From positions 272,020,662 to 272,084,661 of the forward strand of contig NC_090322.1 in NCBI RefSeq assembly GCF_040869045.1: 64,000 nucleotides of DNA. The letters run 5' to 3'. This DNA comes from Eurosta solidaginis. Its lineage: Eukaryota; Arthropoda; Insecta; Diptera; Tephritidae. Positions 35,546-46,669 of this stretch are shown piece after piece; within the stretch, counting starts at the first letter, position 1; each line of letters opens with the position of its first letter. Below the pieces are notes generated by a model. That model saw only the letters and a list, made by a program, of their open reading frames with translations, was not told where the DNA came from and did not search any database. Made by a program: the position numbers and the translations under genes.

Positions 35546-36611
35546 ACGCGATGAGTCTACCGACTTGCTTTCGGTATACGCATGTGGTGTTGGGGAGATC
35601 AGTTTTTCATCCACGCTGGACCTTATGTACATATATGTATATCATTGAAAGTTGGCACCTTTTTCTGAATGCTTAGTTGATAAGTGACTTTTTTTGCATA
35701 AATTTTATAAGAATTCCAAAAAAAAAGTACTTCTATAAGAGTCAGTAATGTATTCAGATCAAATTGAGTCCTATTTTTGTACCGCCAAGCCAATTACTGT
35801 ATTCAATGCGCTTAAGTTCTATTTATTCATGGAGTAAAATTAAGAAAATCTTTTTTTTTTTAACATCGTGCCAGTTGCGTCCCGTAATATTTACTTACAC
35901 GAACATTATATTGTTCTTTTCCGCACCTGTCAAAAACAGCTGTGACAACAATAAAATATTGTAAGTGGAAAAAAGTGTACATGCAAATTAACACTACAAA
36001 ACTATTTTCAGTTTAAATATTTTTTGACAAAAACAGCACTTAGGCCTGTCGATGGCAGTGTTTTGGCACGTAGCCAATAAGCAAAAAACTTTGGACAATT
36101 ACTTAAGAGTATTTTAGAATATATTCCATTTGTATGCCGCTTCTTTTGTTCCTGCGTGAAACGCTGTTTTCTTATTCTTAGGTTTTGCCTCTACTTGCTT
36201 GTCATGAACACGCCATTATATTTCGCTTTGATTGCTTATATATTTCGTTTTGATTTTGTCGGCCTAAGCCACAGCCAGATGAGGCTTCTTCAGCATCAAC
36301 GCCTGTACATATTTGAGCCAAATGCATTGAGCTGCTTTTCGAGTTAATGAGCCGTTTGTTGTTATTTTACTAAGAAGATGTACGCTTTATATAAAAAAAG
36401 ATTGTGAATTTTCCATCACATTCCGAATTTTTCTCAAATTTCCACCCCAATTTTTTTGCTGACTAGCCTTTAGTTTCTACTTGATTGACTCTTTTAATGT
36501 CGCATACTTAGCAATTATTTGAGCTACATCCAGTATTAGCTTATCAGAGCAGTTTAATGCGTTTCTTTGATTTCTCTGTTCCTTTTTGTCTATTTGTACA
36601 TAAGGGTGTTA
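35546..36611. other. Unassigned spacer
   Basis: AT-rich; no gene or repeat boundary recognised. Confidence 0.3.
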
Positions 36612-37752
36612 TAATTTGGATTGGATAACGGTGGTACGTAATGGCATAAAAATAAAAAAATAAATGTAAGGCGCGATAACCTCCGAAGAGATCTAAGGCC
36701 GAGCTTCTCTTCCAATTTGCGTCGTGCTCCTCTTGATTTTCCCTACAAATTGGCCGGACGGGACCTACATGTTTTATGCCGACTCCGAACGGCATCTGCA
36801 AAGCAGATGAGTTTTCACTGAGAGCTTTTCATGGCAGAAATACACCCGGAGTGCTTGCCAAACACTGCCGAGGGGCGACCCCGCTTAGAAAAATTTTCTT
36901 CTAATTGAAAAATCTTATTTCTAAAATTTTGATGTTGCTTTGCCCGGGAGTTGAACCCAGGGCATACGGTGTGATAGGCGGAGCACGCTACCCATCACAC
37001 CACGGTGGCCGCCGATGGCATAAAGGAATGCGAAAAATACAGACTTCCTTACATCAAAATAATCTGCATGGAAAACATTTTTAATTAGCCATATCCGTCT
37101 GTCCGTCCGTTAACACGATACCTTGAGTAACAATTGAGAAAGCTGGCTTATCTGGGCCTAATCTGGGCTAAATGGCATGATAACCACGCCTATTTTCCGA
37201 TATCGAAAACTTTAAAAAATGTAAAAAATGCAATAATTCATTGTAGAAGACTGATAAACTGATGAGTCTTAATACGTGAGTTGACCTTGCGATAAAAAAT
37301 AGAAATTTGCAAAAATTTTTGATTTTCATGGCATTTCCTTCATTTAGAAGATGAAATTTCAAAAGTCTTCTATGCCATAAATCCCAGCAGTTGAACTCAT
37401 CATGTTGTTGGCAGGGAGGGTTTCCTTACCATTATACATTCACCTAATGATAACTAACAAAGACCATGCCCACTTTAAAACAATGTATATTGAAATTTCA
37501 AAAAATGGGAAAAATGCGATAATACATTACCAAGATAAGTAGGAGCTGAAACTTGTTATCATGGTTAACTTTTTGACCAAAAACAGAAATTTAAAAAAAA
37601 AATTTAAAAAGGGCCTGGCACGGCACGTCCACATTGAAAGAAGAAATTTTCAAAGTTTTTATATCCGTAAATAAAAAGGTGTTCCACTCCAACCATTACG
37701 TTATCAAAGTTAATATACTCTGTTTGCAAAGCACGCTGAATATAAACAAGTT
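36612..37752. repeat. Degenerate periodic element with inverted ends, interrupted by a SINE
   Basis: The left edge (GGATTGGATAACGGTGGTACG) is the usual 5' subterminal block in plus orientation. The right edge (GTTATCAAAGTTAATATACT through AATATAAACAAG) is the same block in reverse orientation. The element therefore has inverted copies of its 5' end, unlike the other copies. The interior keeps CCACGCC and GCCCACTTT remnants. A SINE inserted at 36651-37014. Confidence 0.7.
36651..37014 (-). mobile_element. tRNA-derived SINE, copy 2, with 10-bp target duplication
   Basis: ATGGCATAAA flanks it at 36641-36650 and 37015-37024. On the minus strand the head begins GGCGGCCACCGTGGTGTGAT, then GGTAGCGTGCTCCGCC (box A area) and GGGTTCAACTCC (box B, plus-strand 36947-36958). 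The tail ends in CGCGCCTTACATTTATTT and an A/T-rich run. The tRNA-like head with spaced A and B boxes implies Pol III transcription. The tail probably copies a LINE 3' end, which is inferred. Confidence 0.92.
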
Positions 37753-37802
37753 GCTTAAAATTTTAACCCTTACGAAATTGACAATATATTTATTATTCGT
37801 AT
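37753..37802. other. Target region of LTR element
   Basis: Short AT-rich flank ending in GTAT (37799-37802), which is repeated right of the LTR element at 41467-41470. Confidence 0.6.
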
Positions 37803-38368
37803 TGTAACGAATTTCCTGCAAATCATCTTATTTGCAACCTTCTGCTAAGTTCGAATAACTAAACTGTTAAATAAATAACTCCAATCTTCAATAATTCAAA
37901 AATTGCCTTTATTAAAGTAATTCACAATAACACTTATACTTCGCTTACTGATAGCTTGCTTAACTCAACTGATTGATAGCTTAAATGAAACTAACTCTCG
38001 CGCCTCTACTGTCGTGGCCTTTTATACTTTTTGATTTCTCGTTGCATACTTCTGGGCTTTTCCATTCCAGAACTTACTAGTTAGTTATCAGCTACAAAAT
38101 CACCAGCCACAACTACGTTTCTGGCTTCTCATATGCGCGTGAGTAATACTTGCACAAATTATTGCCCTCTCTTGTGAGCACCTCAGATAAGATATATGCA
38201 TGTGTTTGTGCGTTGCTTCTCCGCTGCGTGTACGTACATATGTGTAGATATAATTATTGATTCGTTTATGTAGATACATAATAATTGATTTATGGATGTG
38301 CATGGTATCACTGTTTAGCATCGGCTTAGAGATGACAGTACCAAGTAGTGTTGCTAATATTCGTAACA
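37803..38368 (-). repeat. 3' LTR of the gypsy element
   Basis: On the plus strand it starts TGTAACGAAT and ends ATTCGTAACA, near-inverted ends with TG...CA. A minus-strand TATAAAAGGCC lies at 38016-38026 and a minus-strand AATAAA at about 37908-37913. It matches 40903-41466 nearly throughout. Confidence 0.95.
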
Positions 38369-38381
38369 CTGCCCTCCACCT
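38369..38381 (-). promoter_or_regulatory. Polypurine tract
   Basis: The minus strand reads AGGTGGAGGGCAG directly before the 3' LTR start TGTTACGAAT. It is the expected plus-strand DNA primer site for reverse transcription. Confidence 0.8.
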
Positions 38382-38700
38382 AAGTCTGATCGTCCCGATC
38401 AGACAACTCTCTCGATCTAAACGCTGCTAGCATCTCCAAATGTACCACTCTTCTATTTCGTAGTTTCCCAATGGTTTGTATGCGCTACATGGTATCACTG
38501 ATCTTCTTCACAGCTTTGTACGGGCTGCACCGAAATTTGGATGGAACACCATTCCGCCGGTGAGGGTTGTATAGCAGTACCAAATCTCCCTTCAAGAAAG
38601 CTTCCGAATTAAAGTTCTTGTCATGCCAGAGTGTCATCTTACTACTCATTACCCTGGGCCGTGCCCTCACACTATGTTCTTTGGCCAATGAAGAACTACT
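38380..38700 (-). pseudogene. Integrase C-terminal tail of the gypsy element
   Basis: In the same frame as gag-pro, the minus strand reads NSEAFLKGDLVLLYNPHRRN and SPYKAVKKISDTM, a stop (38485-38487), then IGKLRNRRVVHLEMLAAF and RELSDRDDQT before the final stop at 38380-38382. KGDLVLLYNP and VVHLEMLAAF are typical of the post-core integrase region in gypsy elements. Everything from RT to the integrase core is missing upstream. Confidence 0.85.
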
Positions 38701-40209
38701 TCACAGAGCTTGATCTTGACGGATTAACTTTGTATCATCAGTATCGTCTTGACGTTTCACAACAGTAGTGCGCTCCGGCTCGAAACTACCCTCGCATTCT
38801 TTCTGGGAAATTCGTTGCTCCGTTTTTGTGCGTCCATTGAGTTTTGTTAATGCCAGTGTTTCTCTCGCAGGTACTTTTGATTTTGCTTTATTTGGCACAT
38901 TCGATCTATCAACCTTTGCCTTTGACTTTCGTGGTCTTTGTCGAGTCTTCTCCACCAGTACTTGACTACTACTGAACCCTTTCGCCAAACTGAAGTTAAG
39001 TGGTATATCCTGGTTCTTATAACGCATAATCCTTCTCTGCATATCGATCCTGATGTCACGGTCAACTAAGAAGTCCACTCCCAATATGACTTCATCAATA
39101 ATCTCCGCCACAATGAATTTGTGTGGAACCATGACCTTCCCAATTAAGACTTCACATATTACTTCTCCCTGGACTTGGTTATACTTGCCTGTGACCGTAC
39201 GCAACCTTGCTTCAGGTAATGGCTTTACTCTCCTATTGACCAAATCAGATCGGATTAAGGAGTGAGATGCGCCCGTATCTACAGTCAGTACACGCCCCTT
39301 GCCATCCAGCTTTCCTTTGACGGCAAGACTGCTCAATTCTCTTCCAATTGGTGAGATAGATATCACAAGACATTCAACAGTTGGAGCTAGCTCTTGATCT
39401 TTACATATGGCACGCTCTTGCTCATCTCCTCCAGCTTTGTTATTAAGATCACTCATGCTGTTGCAACCACTAGGATCAAGATCGAAATGACGTGCAATGT
39501 GACCGGGCTTCCCGCATTTGAAGCATTTGATAACTCTCTCACTCCGCTTTTGCGATCCTTTCAGCGCCTCCAATATTGCGTCTAACCACTCTGGCCTTTC
39601 TACTTCCACACGGCGTGCTTTGAAAACTGGCTTACACAGAAGCGACGCTGTTTCCTGAATCAAAGCTTGTGAAACCGTTTCTGCGAATGTTGGCTTTGGG
39701 TTTGCATATGTAGCTCGCTTCGTTTCCACGTCCCGTATGCCATTTATAAAACTCTGAATTTTTACCCTCTCGGTGTATTCCACGGGTGCGTCCGCATTTG
39801 CGAGATGAGCCAATCTTTCAACATCCGGGGCAAACTCCTGCAAAGTCTCATTCTCTCTTTGTTGACGGTTTTGCAACTCAATTTGGAATATCTGTTTTCA
39901 ATGCTCGCTTCCATAACGTCTCTCGACAGCGGCCATCATTGCTTCATAGTTGTTCCGCTCTCCTTCGGGAATCGTCTGTAGGATTTCGGCTGCTGGCCCT
40001 TTCAATGCCACGAACAGAGCTGCAAGTTTATCTTCAGCATTCCAGTTGTTCGCTGCCGACGTCTTCTCAAATTGGAGCTTAAATACCTGGAAAGGAACAG
40101 AACCAACAAACGTTGGGGATTTTACCTTCAGAGTAGACGTTGACGTTATTGGACGGTTCAAGTATAACACCTGAATACGATCTTTTAAAGCATCTATCTC
40201 GGCCTCCAT
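38701..40209 (-). pseudogene. gag C-terminal part and aspartic protease
   Basis: Structural and protease part of the polyprotein. The front (40209-39901) has a capsid-like stretch with FKLQFEKTSAANNWNAEDKL and AMMAAVERRYGSEH, then a TGA stop at 39898-39900. The frame continues with LQNRQQRENETLQEF, a zinc knuckle CFKCGKPGHIARHF (final Cys of CX2CX4HX4C is Phe; codon at 39484-39486), and the protease active site VLTVDTGASHSLIR with EVILGVDFL about 60 residues on. It ends in TGA at 38701-38703. The knuckle normally binds the RNA genome, and the protease cleaves the polyprotein inside the particle. The damaged knuckle and stops mean this copy is dead. Confidence 0.9.
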
Positions 40210-40236
40210 TTTATCTTTTCCACCACTGAACCCTTA

Positions 40237-40851
40237 CTGAAACTGCGTTAGTTTCTCTTCCATACGCGATTCTAGTTGTGCAGAGATCTGCGATGATACC
40301 TGTGCTGAAATTTGTGTCTACATTTCTGATACACGTGCCTCTTGTGCTTCAATTTTAGATGGTATTTCTGACGACATTTCTGAGATACGTGTCTCCTGTG
40401 ATTCAATTTTCGCTATTATACGGTTCTCCTGAGATTCTAGTTGTTTTTTCATCTTGGATGTTATGCGTGTCTCTTGCGATGCCAGTTGAGATGACATTTG
40501 TGTCGACATTTCTGAAATGCGTGCCTCCTGTGCCTCCATCTTGAATGTTAAACGTGTCTCCTGCGATTCCAGCTGAGATGCCACTGTCGATGTTTGAGCA
40601 GTTATTGCAGAAAATATCATGTTGAAGTCTGTGCTCGTAACTGTCTGCGATATTTCGTTTTTCTCTTCAATTTTTGTTGTTGTCTCGTCGACATCAAGAT
40701 GAAAGACATACTCCTCCACGTTAATTCCTTCTGCTTCCATTGCCTCTCGTAGTCGTGCCTGAATTTCGAGTTTAATGCCGGTTGTATTCAATCCACGGCA
40801 CTCCAACTCCTTCTTCAGTTGCTGGATCTCCAATTCACTGAACTTCGCCAT
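40237..40851 (-). pseudogene. gag N-terminal region with SAP-like and coiled-coil segments
   Basis: Starts with ATG at 40851, giving MAKFSELEIQQLKKELECRG, whose LKxELxxRGLNTTGxKxxLxxRL pattern resembles a SAP motif (residues about 8-35). Residues about 85-177 consist of diverged short repeats around SQETRI and MEAQEARISEM, probably a coiled coil. A TAG at 40318-40320 and a TAA at 40234-40236 interrupt it, but the frame is the same as in the downstream gag-pro. It lies about 38 bp inside the primer-binding site, a normal position for gag. Confidence 0.88.
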
Positions 40852-40888
40852 GTCCTTATTTTCCTCTAGAATTTATTGAACAATTCCT

Positions 40889-40900
40889 CTTCTGACACCA
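40889..40900 (-). promoter_or_regulatory. Primer-binding site, tRNA-Leu type
   Basis: The minus strand reads TGGTGTCAGAAG two bases after the 5' LTR end. It complements a tRNA 3' end CTTCTGACA plus CCA, as I recall for an insect tRNA-Leu. The match is 12 bases; beyond that it diverges. Confidence 0.75.
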
Positions 40901-40902
40901 AT

Positions 40903-41466
40903 TGTAACGAATTTACTGCAAATCATCTTATTTGGAACCTTCTGCTAAGTTCGAATCACCAAACTGTTGAATAAATAACTCCAATCTTCAATAATGCAAA
41001 AATAACCTTTATTAAAGTACTTCACAATAACACTTATACTTCGCTTACTGATAGCTTGCTTAACTCAACTGATTGATAGCTTAAATGAAACTAACTCTCG
41101 CGCCTCTACTGTCGCGGCCTTTTATACTTTTTGATTTCTCGTTGCATACTTCTAGGCTTTTCCATTCCAGAACTTACTAGGTAGTTGTCAGCTACAAAAT
41201 CACCAGCCACAACTGTTTCTGGCTTCTCATATGCGCGTGAGTAATACCTGCACAAATTATTGCCCTCTCTTGTGAGCACCTCAGATAAGATATATGCATG
41301 TGTTTGTGCGTTGCTTCTCCGCTGCGTGTACGTACATATGTGTAGATATAATTATTGTTTCGTTTATGTAGATATATAATAATTGATTTATGGATGTGCA
41401 TGATATCACTGTTTAGCATCGGCTTAGAGATGACAGTACCAATTAATGTTGCTAATATTCGTAACA
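40903..41466 (-). repeat. 5' LTR of the gypsy element
   Basis: On the minus strand it runs from TGTTACGAAT to ATTCGTTACA. A TATAAAAGGCC promoter core lies at 41116-41126 and AATAAA at 41008-41013, both on the minus strand and consistent with U3 and R positions. Confidence 0.95.
41116..41126 (-). promoter_or_regulatory. TATA box in the 5' LTR
   Basis: TATAAAAGGCC on the minus strand, conserved in both LTRs, placed so that transcription would read through the primer-binding site into gag. Confidence 0.6.
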
Positions 41467-41709
41467 GTATTTACATTACCACCATAGATCCATACATATG
41501 TTTGGTCAAAGTAGGGAAATTTTAAATATATTGTTATATGTATATGTTAATGCCAAAATCTAACGAAAAGCGGCAAAATTTTAACGAGACTGGGTAAGAC
41601 CTTGAATTGTTTTATAGCTGCTTACGACAGGCGATATTTGCATGTTTAGAAGTTGTTTATTCCACCTTTTATATCATTTAATGCTCGTGACATTCCTCCC
41701 TAAACGCAT

Positions 41710-41946
41710 TGTAACGTATTTACTTGCAAATCCTCTTATTTGAAACCTTCTGCTAAGTTCGAATCACTAAACTCTTGAATAATTGAAACTGATTCTCGCG
41801 CCTCTATCTGTCGCTGCCTTTTATACTCTTTGATTTCCTCGTTTATGTAGATACATAATGATTGATTTATGGATGTGTATACAAGGCGCTGTTTAGCATC
41901 GGCTTAGAGATGGCAGTACCCCTTAGTGTTGCTAATATTCGTAAGA
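41710..41946 (-). repeat. Internally deleted solo LTR of the same family
   Basis: Begins TGTAACGTATTTAC and ends GCTAATATTCGTAAGA, matching both ends of the neighbouring LTRs. About 330 bp of the middle are missing. Flanks are GCAT (41706-41709) and GTAT (41947-41950), an imperfect match to the GTAT duplication of the full element. A remnant of recombination or of a truncated insertion. Confidence 0.8.
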
Positions 41947-42174
41947 GTATCATATATACATATGTATATACATATACATATATGTTTAATATCTCAGCTG
42001 TGTACTATTTATTAAGATTTTATGTGTATATCAACTTTTTGCAATTTTAGTTCGTCACTACTAAGGACAAAGTACAGGCGTGACGATTCCTTCAGAAATT
42101 TACGCGGCTTATGTTTAAAGTGAGTAACCAGTCCCCTTCATTTACGGTGGGTTATGGAGTTGAAAACACTATTT

Positions 42175-42942
42175 TATAATAAATAAGGTTAGGTTCCCTG
42201 ATAGGGGAAGCTCACTTGGACAACATGACGGTCCGTTGTGATACCACATATAATAAACTAAACTAACGGTGACGTAGATATAACTACTTAGAAAATCGTT
42301 GGGTAGCAACGATAAAGTTCCGTTTGATCCCGATCTCAACCTTGGGTAGCTCCTCGGGAGATCCAAGTGAGTCACGACCGAAATACTTTCGCCTAGTACT
42401 GGCAAAAGCTGGGCAATCAAGCATAAAGTGATTTGGTGATTCCACCACATCATCCTCCATACAGCTGCAGCAGGATGGAGTTTCCAATATATTGAGACGT
42501 ACCGCATGGATACCCATGGGACAGTGCCCTGTCAAAACTCCAATGACCATTGATAGGTGAGCCTTAGTGAACCCAATCATTTCAGCAGACGTCCTGTCAT
42601 CCACTTTCGGCCAGAAAGATCTTGCTACCCTGCAAGACGTAGTGTCCGCCCAACGTTTGCTGAGCTTACTCGAGGCCCAGCTATGGAAGAGCAATCCAGA
42701 GGTGGCTAGCGGAATCCCGAAATCCCTACAGCCAACTTCATCCCGTTCAGTTGTACCGATTCGGGCCAAGAGATCCGCTTGGCAGTTACCCGGAATATCA
42801 CTTTGACCCGGGACCAAGATAATCTTAATTGTAAAATAATTTGATGCAATCGCAAGTGAGGTCAGGCACACCCAGACCACCCTCGATCGCACTGTAGTTG
42901 AGCTCAAGGCCTTTATAGCCGCTTGGCTATATAACAAATAAT
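42175..42942 (-). pseudogene. LINE RNase H and C-terminus, 5'-truncated
   Basis: A 217-codon open frame on the minus strand. It has YSQAAIKALSS (catalytic Asp of the usual DSQAA replaced by Tyr), IILVPGQSDIPGNCQADLLA (usual His replaced by Gln), VIGVLTGHCPMGIHAVRLNI, a Cys/His cluster CCSCMEDDV...HFMLDC, and FIVATQRFSK before the stop. This order is that of RNase H-bearing LINEs of the R1/I/LOA type. RT is absent because of 5' truncation at about 42942. The 3' untranslated part runs left to about 42175. The long open frame suggests a younger copy than those at 28050 and 31583. Confidence 0.88.
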
Positions 42943-44870
42943 ATAAAGTTTAAAAAAACTAAAAAAAACATGGAAATATGGTGCCGTTTTAGTATCTATA
43001 ATCCACTTAGATATTTGATGTAGACAGCACCGAGGTTCGTGTCTCCGCTATTAAGCACAACTCGTTTGTATTGAGTTATTTAACCACTGCTGCGAGTCTT
43101 CAATAATTGCCGCTAGATGGGTCTAACTCTTCTTTGCGCGCCTAGCCTAGAGAGTTACAAACAACCATACATACAAGTAAAGCTAATATAAGCGTGTTAA
43201 AAATGGATGTACTTTGGAGTATGCACATCCATTTCTTCCTCCCCCATTAAACTGGAATCATACAAAGAATTTAATATTAAATTCCACATCCATTTCGCAA
43301 CAAAATTTTAAAAGTCAGCCAGAAATTCATATACTCAGCACGTACCTGAGTCTTAATATAATAAAGAAAGCGCATGCAATTCGCCAAGCTCTTAACCCAT
43401 GAACCTTCTCAAAAGTCGTAAGTAACGGGCAAGTAACTGCTTTTGTTAGTGGTTTTAAGTAGCTCGAGGACAAATTGCAGCTGCGGAACTCTTGCAAGTT
43501 TCGCTAAAGGCTAGTGTACAGAAATATATCAGAATGGCTGGACAAAATAAAACTAAAGAATTTGAGTTCCATACCCTGAGTGAGTAAAACTAAAACTTTC
43601 ATACATATTTACATGATCTTACATATGTTTTAAGTATGTATATACTTGTACTTCTCAAAATGCTAAAGAAACTGTTATATATACATACTTATTATATAAA
43701 GCAAAGTTTTCTGCCAGCGAACGTGATAATTTTGCATCGCATGCCACTCCACCTAGATCTTTATTCCTTTTTTTATTTCTAGTCCATTCAACATTCCTTC
43801 ACTTAACCTATAGCTGTCACTACGATTTTTTTTTAAGCGCAATACTTCACAATAACTAAGCTCCAAATGTCTGATGTGCATTTGAATAATTTAATAGATT
43901 TTTATGAGCTGTAAAACGCTCAACGCATTTACACTTAACACATCGCCGCCTGCATTTGACTGTCATGCAAGTGCCAGAGGCACACACACACAGCAACATC
44001 TAAAGAGGCAACTCAAAGCATAGCGGCAGAATAAAAAAGATTAACAAATGAAAAAAAAAAAACTTGACTATATACGTCAAATGTAATTGTTTCAAGTCTC
44101 AAAGCTTCCCAAGTGGCCGTACGACCGGGAGGAGTTATATACACTTTCACATCATGTCCAACTACCAACGTGTTTTACTAACACATCACAGCACGACCGA
44201 CCTTTCTTTCCGCCGCTGCATACTCACTACTCAAAAAGCGCATTAAATCTTTGTCAACTTCTCAGGTGTATTTCCTTTGTCGTTTTTTTTTTTCAGTTTT
44301 CATGTCATTATTGTCAACCAACGTAGATCCGACAGAAAGTCCAACACTAGCAGTATCTGGACCATAGTGAAAAGTAAAATTAATGCTTGACAACACCTTC
44401 ATGCGCTTTACTCAAGCGTGAAGCAATAAATTTCGTACCATTTCCGTTTCCGCTTAGCGACAGCTTTTACACCACCAACGATAATCTCATAACCCCAAAG
44501 GCATGGTGGCTATTGATAAACAGGATATGAAGGAAAACAAAACGGACAGCTAAGCAAACAATAACAACAAAACCATTTGGGTAAAAGAAAAAGTTTGTTG
44601 TCGTTGTAAAAATATGTGAATATGTTAGGCCGGATTTATATAGAACGCTTTGCCAGGAGCTTCTGATTTCGTTTGCTTTGTTCCATAAGCTCCCTATAGG
44701 ATAGCTGTACCTAAATTATACCTTGAACTTCACTGTTAAACGTAAAGGATGAGCAAATATGCGTCTTTAAGACGTTTGACTAGCATACTTACATGTTTTT
44801 ATATGCTACCATACTGAAGTCTGATTTAGCATTTTACTTTACAAAATCTGCAAATAGCGGTACGTGCTCT
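42943..44870. other. Unassigned region
   Basis: No gene or element recognised. CACA repeats lie near 43980 and an A run near 44050. Plus-strand frames of 60 to 79 codons at 44064-44326 have no motif. Confidence 0.3.
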
Positions 44871-44879
44871 GCAAGCAAT

Positions 44880-46620
44880 ACTCCAGAAAATTTAAAAAAA
44901 GCGACGCATACGAAAATATGGAATCAAAAATCGCACGATATTTAGTTCAAAATTTCCAATTTATAATATAAAAAAATTCCGCCGGCGAAAATTCAAATTC
45001 AAATTCGCGTGATTTTTTTATTCCAAATTTTCTATTCATATTATGATACGATATCAAGGTATTATTTCGAACTAATTTTTCAAGTTTAAAACACCAGCGC
45101 CGCACAATGGGGAAAACTGGAAAAAGTTGTCTCAAAATCAAATTTGTTCGCAACAATTAAGGCTAGAGTTTTAAACAAAAATTCTTGAAAGACCAATTTT
45201 TCAGGTATTTGGAAAAAACCGGCCATTGGGAAAAATGACACACAAAAATATTATCTGTACTTGACTAGCGAGACATGCTCATATTGTTTATACAATTGCT
45301 TTTGTTATTGATATTAAAGAAAAAATTTAAAGTTTACAAACGGCGTTCATGTTTCTTAATTTCACTTCTTCATCAGTTAACTTCTCGGGAGCTGAACTCG
45401 AATATGTAAAAGTACGGTATCGCTTCGCACAGAAATTTTACCTTAAAATACGAATAATATTGAAGATATTGGTCTGCTTTACAGTTTATATGACTTTTTA
45501 TATAGTTACAAATTACATAATATCTGTGTTAAAACTCCGCCACCAAATAGTTTTAATCCCAAAAATGTTAACGTAATATATGCATACATTTGATTTTATT
45601 TGTCTCTATTGGCAACCCTCGCTCATGTCAGAATGTAAACTTGTTCGAATTGTTTCATCACTATTCTAATAAGTGCAAGCAAAAAGAGCGGTTGGGAAAA
45701 AACCAAATGTAAGTATTTTATTTCAAACTCTTCAATATGTAACAATTTTCTTTTTTAATTTATTAAATAAAGATTTAAAAGCCTTCGGCTATTTTATACG
45801 ATAAATACACTGTGCTAAACAATTGGCTGGATCGCCAACAATCTGAAGTATTGCAAACCGTGTTTGAAAACATAATTTTTCCATTTTTAGGTGTTTTTTA
45901 ATTTTTAAATAAAAACAAAATAAAAATTTTTAATTGCAAATCACATTTTTTAAAGATTTTGAGATTCTGAACTCGAATATGTAAAAAAATATATGTATGT
46001 GTTCAAACAAAAGTTTTCGCGAAAGGCACTAGCAAAGTTTATATGAAAGAGAGTTCCTTAGATTTTCTGGTTAATTTGTAATGAGTTAAAAGTTCGCTCA
46101 TATAAAATGCACTAAAAACCCAATCAATCGCATGCATTTTGGCCACCTTAAAAATTAAAACTTCTGTTGTAGCCTATATTTTTTTCCTACAAATTCTAGT
46201 TTTGCAGCTCAAAATGTTAAGTAAGATTGATTTTAATGAAAAAAGGCTTTTAGTTTGTTTTTAATAATTAAAAAACAATAAAAAAAATGCCAAATAACCT
46301 TTTTTCAAACGTTTTTCTATATTTAGTTTTGAAATTTTTATCAACTTTTTTATATCGGCAAAAAATTGGCCTATCATGTTTTTTTTTTTTTTTGTTCGTT
46401 ACAGCGAAATTTTATTTTGAGACAACTTTTTCGCATTTACTCCGTAGTGGGCCGCAGACGAAAATTTGATATGAATAATCACGCGATTTTAAATTTCTTA
46501 TTTTCTCTTTATATTATGATGCGATATTTAGATATTTTTTTGAATGTATTTTCGAAGTTTAGAAAAAAGCGAGGGAGGCAAAAATGTTTAATTAAAAGTC
46601 GGGCGCCGTTTTAATCAAAA
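44880..46620. mobile_element. Possible foldback element with diverged arms
   Basis: The reverse complement of 44880-45140 resembles 46410-46615: TTTGAGACAACTTTTTC, a TGGGCCGC/TGCGGCGC stretch, then CACGCGA and TATTATGATGCGATAT-like words in the same order. Divergence is high. The interior includes the dispersed repeat at 45300-45400, also seen near 5030. No transposase is visible. Confidence 0.5.
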
Positions 46621-46629
46621 TTGTCGATT

Positions 46630-46668
46630 TCTTTATCCTTATCCTCATCCTTATCCTTATACCTATTC
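46630..46668 (+). repeat. Short CTTATC-type tandem repeat
   Basis: CTTTATCC, TTATCC, TCATCC, TTATCC and TTATACC follow one another: a degenerate hexamer array. Confidence 0.8.
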
Positions 46669-46669
46669 T

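Larger units (their letters stand above)
37803..41466 (-). mobile_element. Ty3/gypsy LTR retrotransposon, non-autonomous, pol deleted
   Basis: A full insertion, 3664 bp, with an LTR at each end, a 4-bp GTAT target duplication, a primer-binding site beside the right (5') LTR and a polypurine tract beside the left (3') LTR. Internal coding sequence runs gag, protease, then directly into the integrase tail; RT, RNase H and the integrase core are absent. No env-like frame is present. Hand comparison of the LTRs gives about 20 differences in about 565 bp, so the insertion is not very recent. It could move only with help from a related complete element. Confidence 0.95.

Noticed and set aside
36651..37014. 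Functional tRNA gene in the SINE head
   Set aside because: The head has A- and B-box-like stretches but no complete cloverleaf, and the same sequence recurs with a long tail in four copies.
37803..41466. Endogenous retrovirus with env
   Set aside because: No env-like frame, signal peptide or membrane segment between the integrase tail and the 3' LTR; only 12-13 bases separate them.
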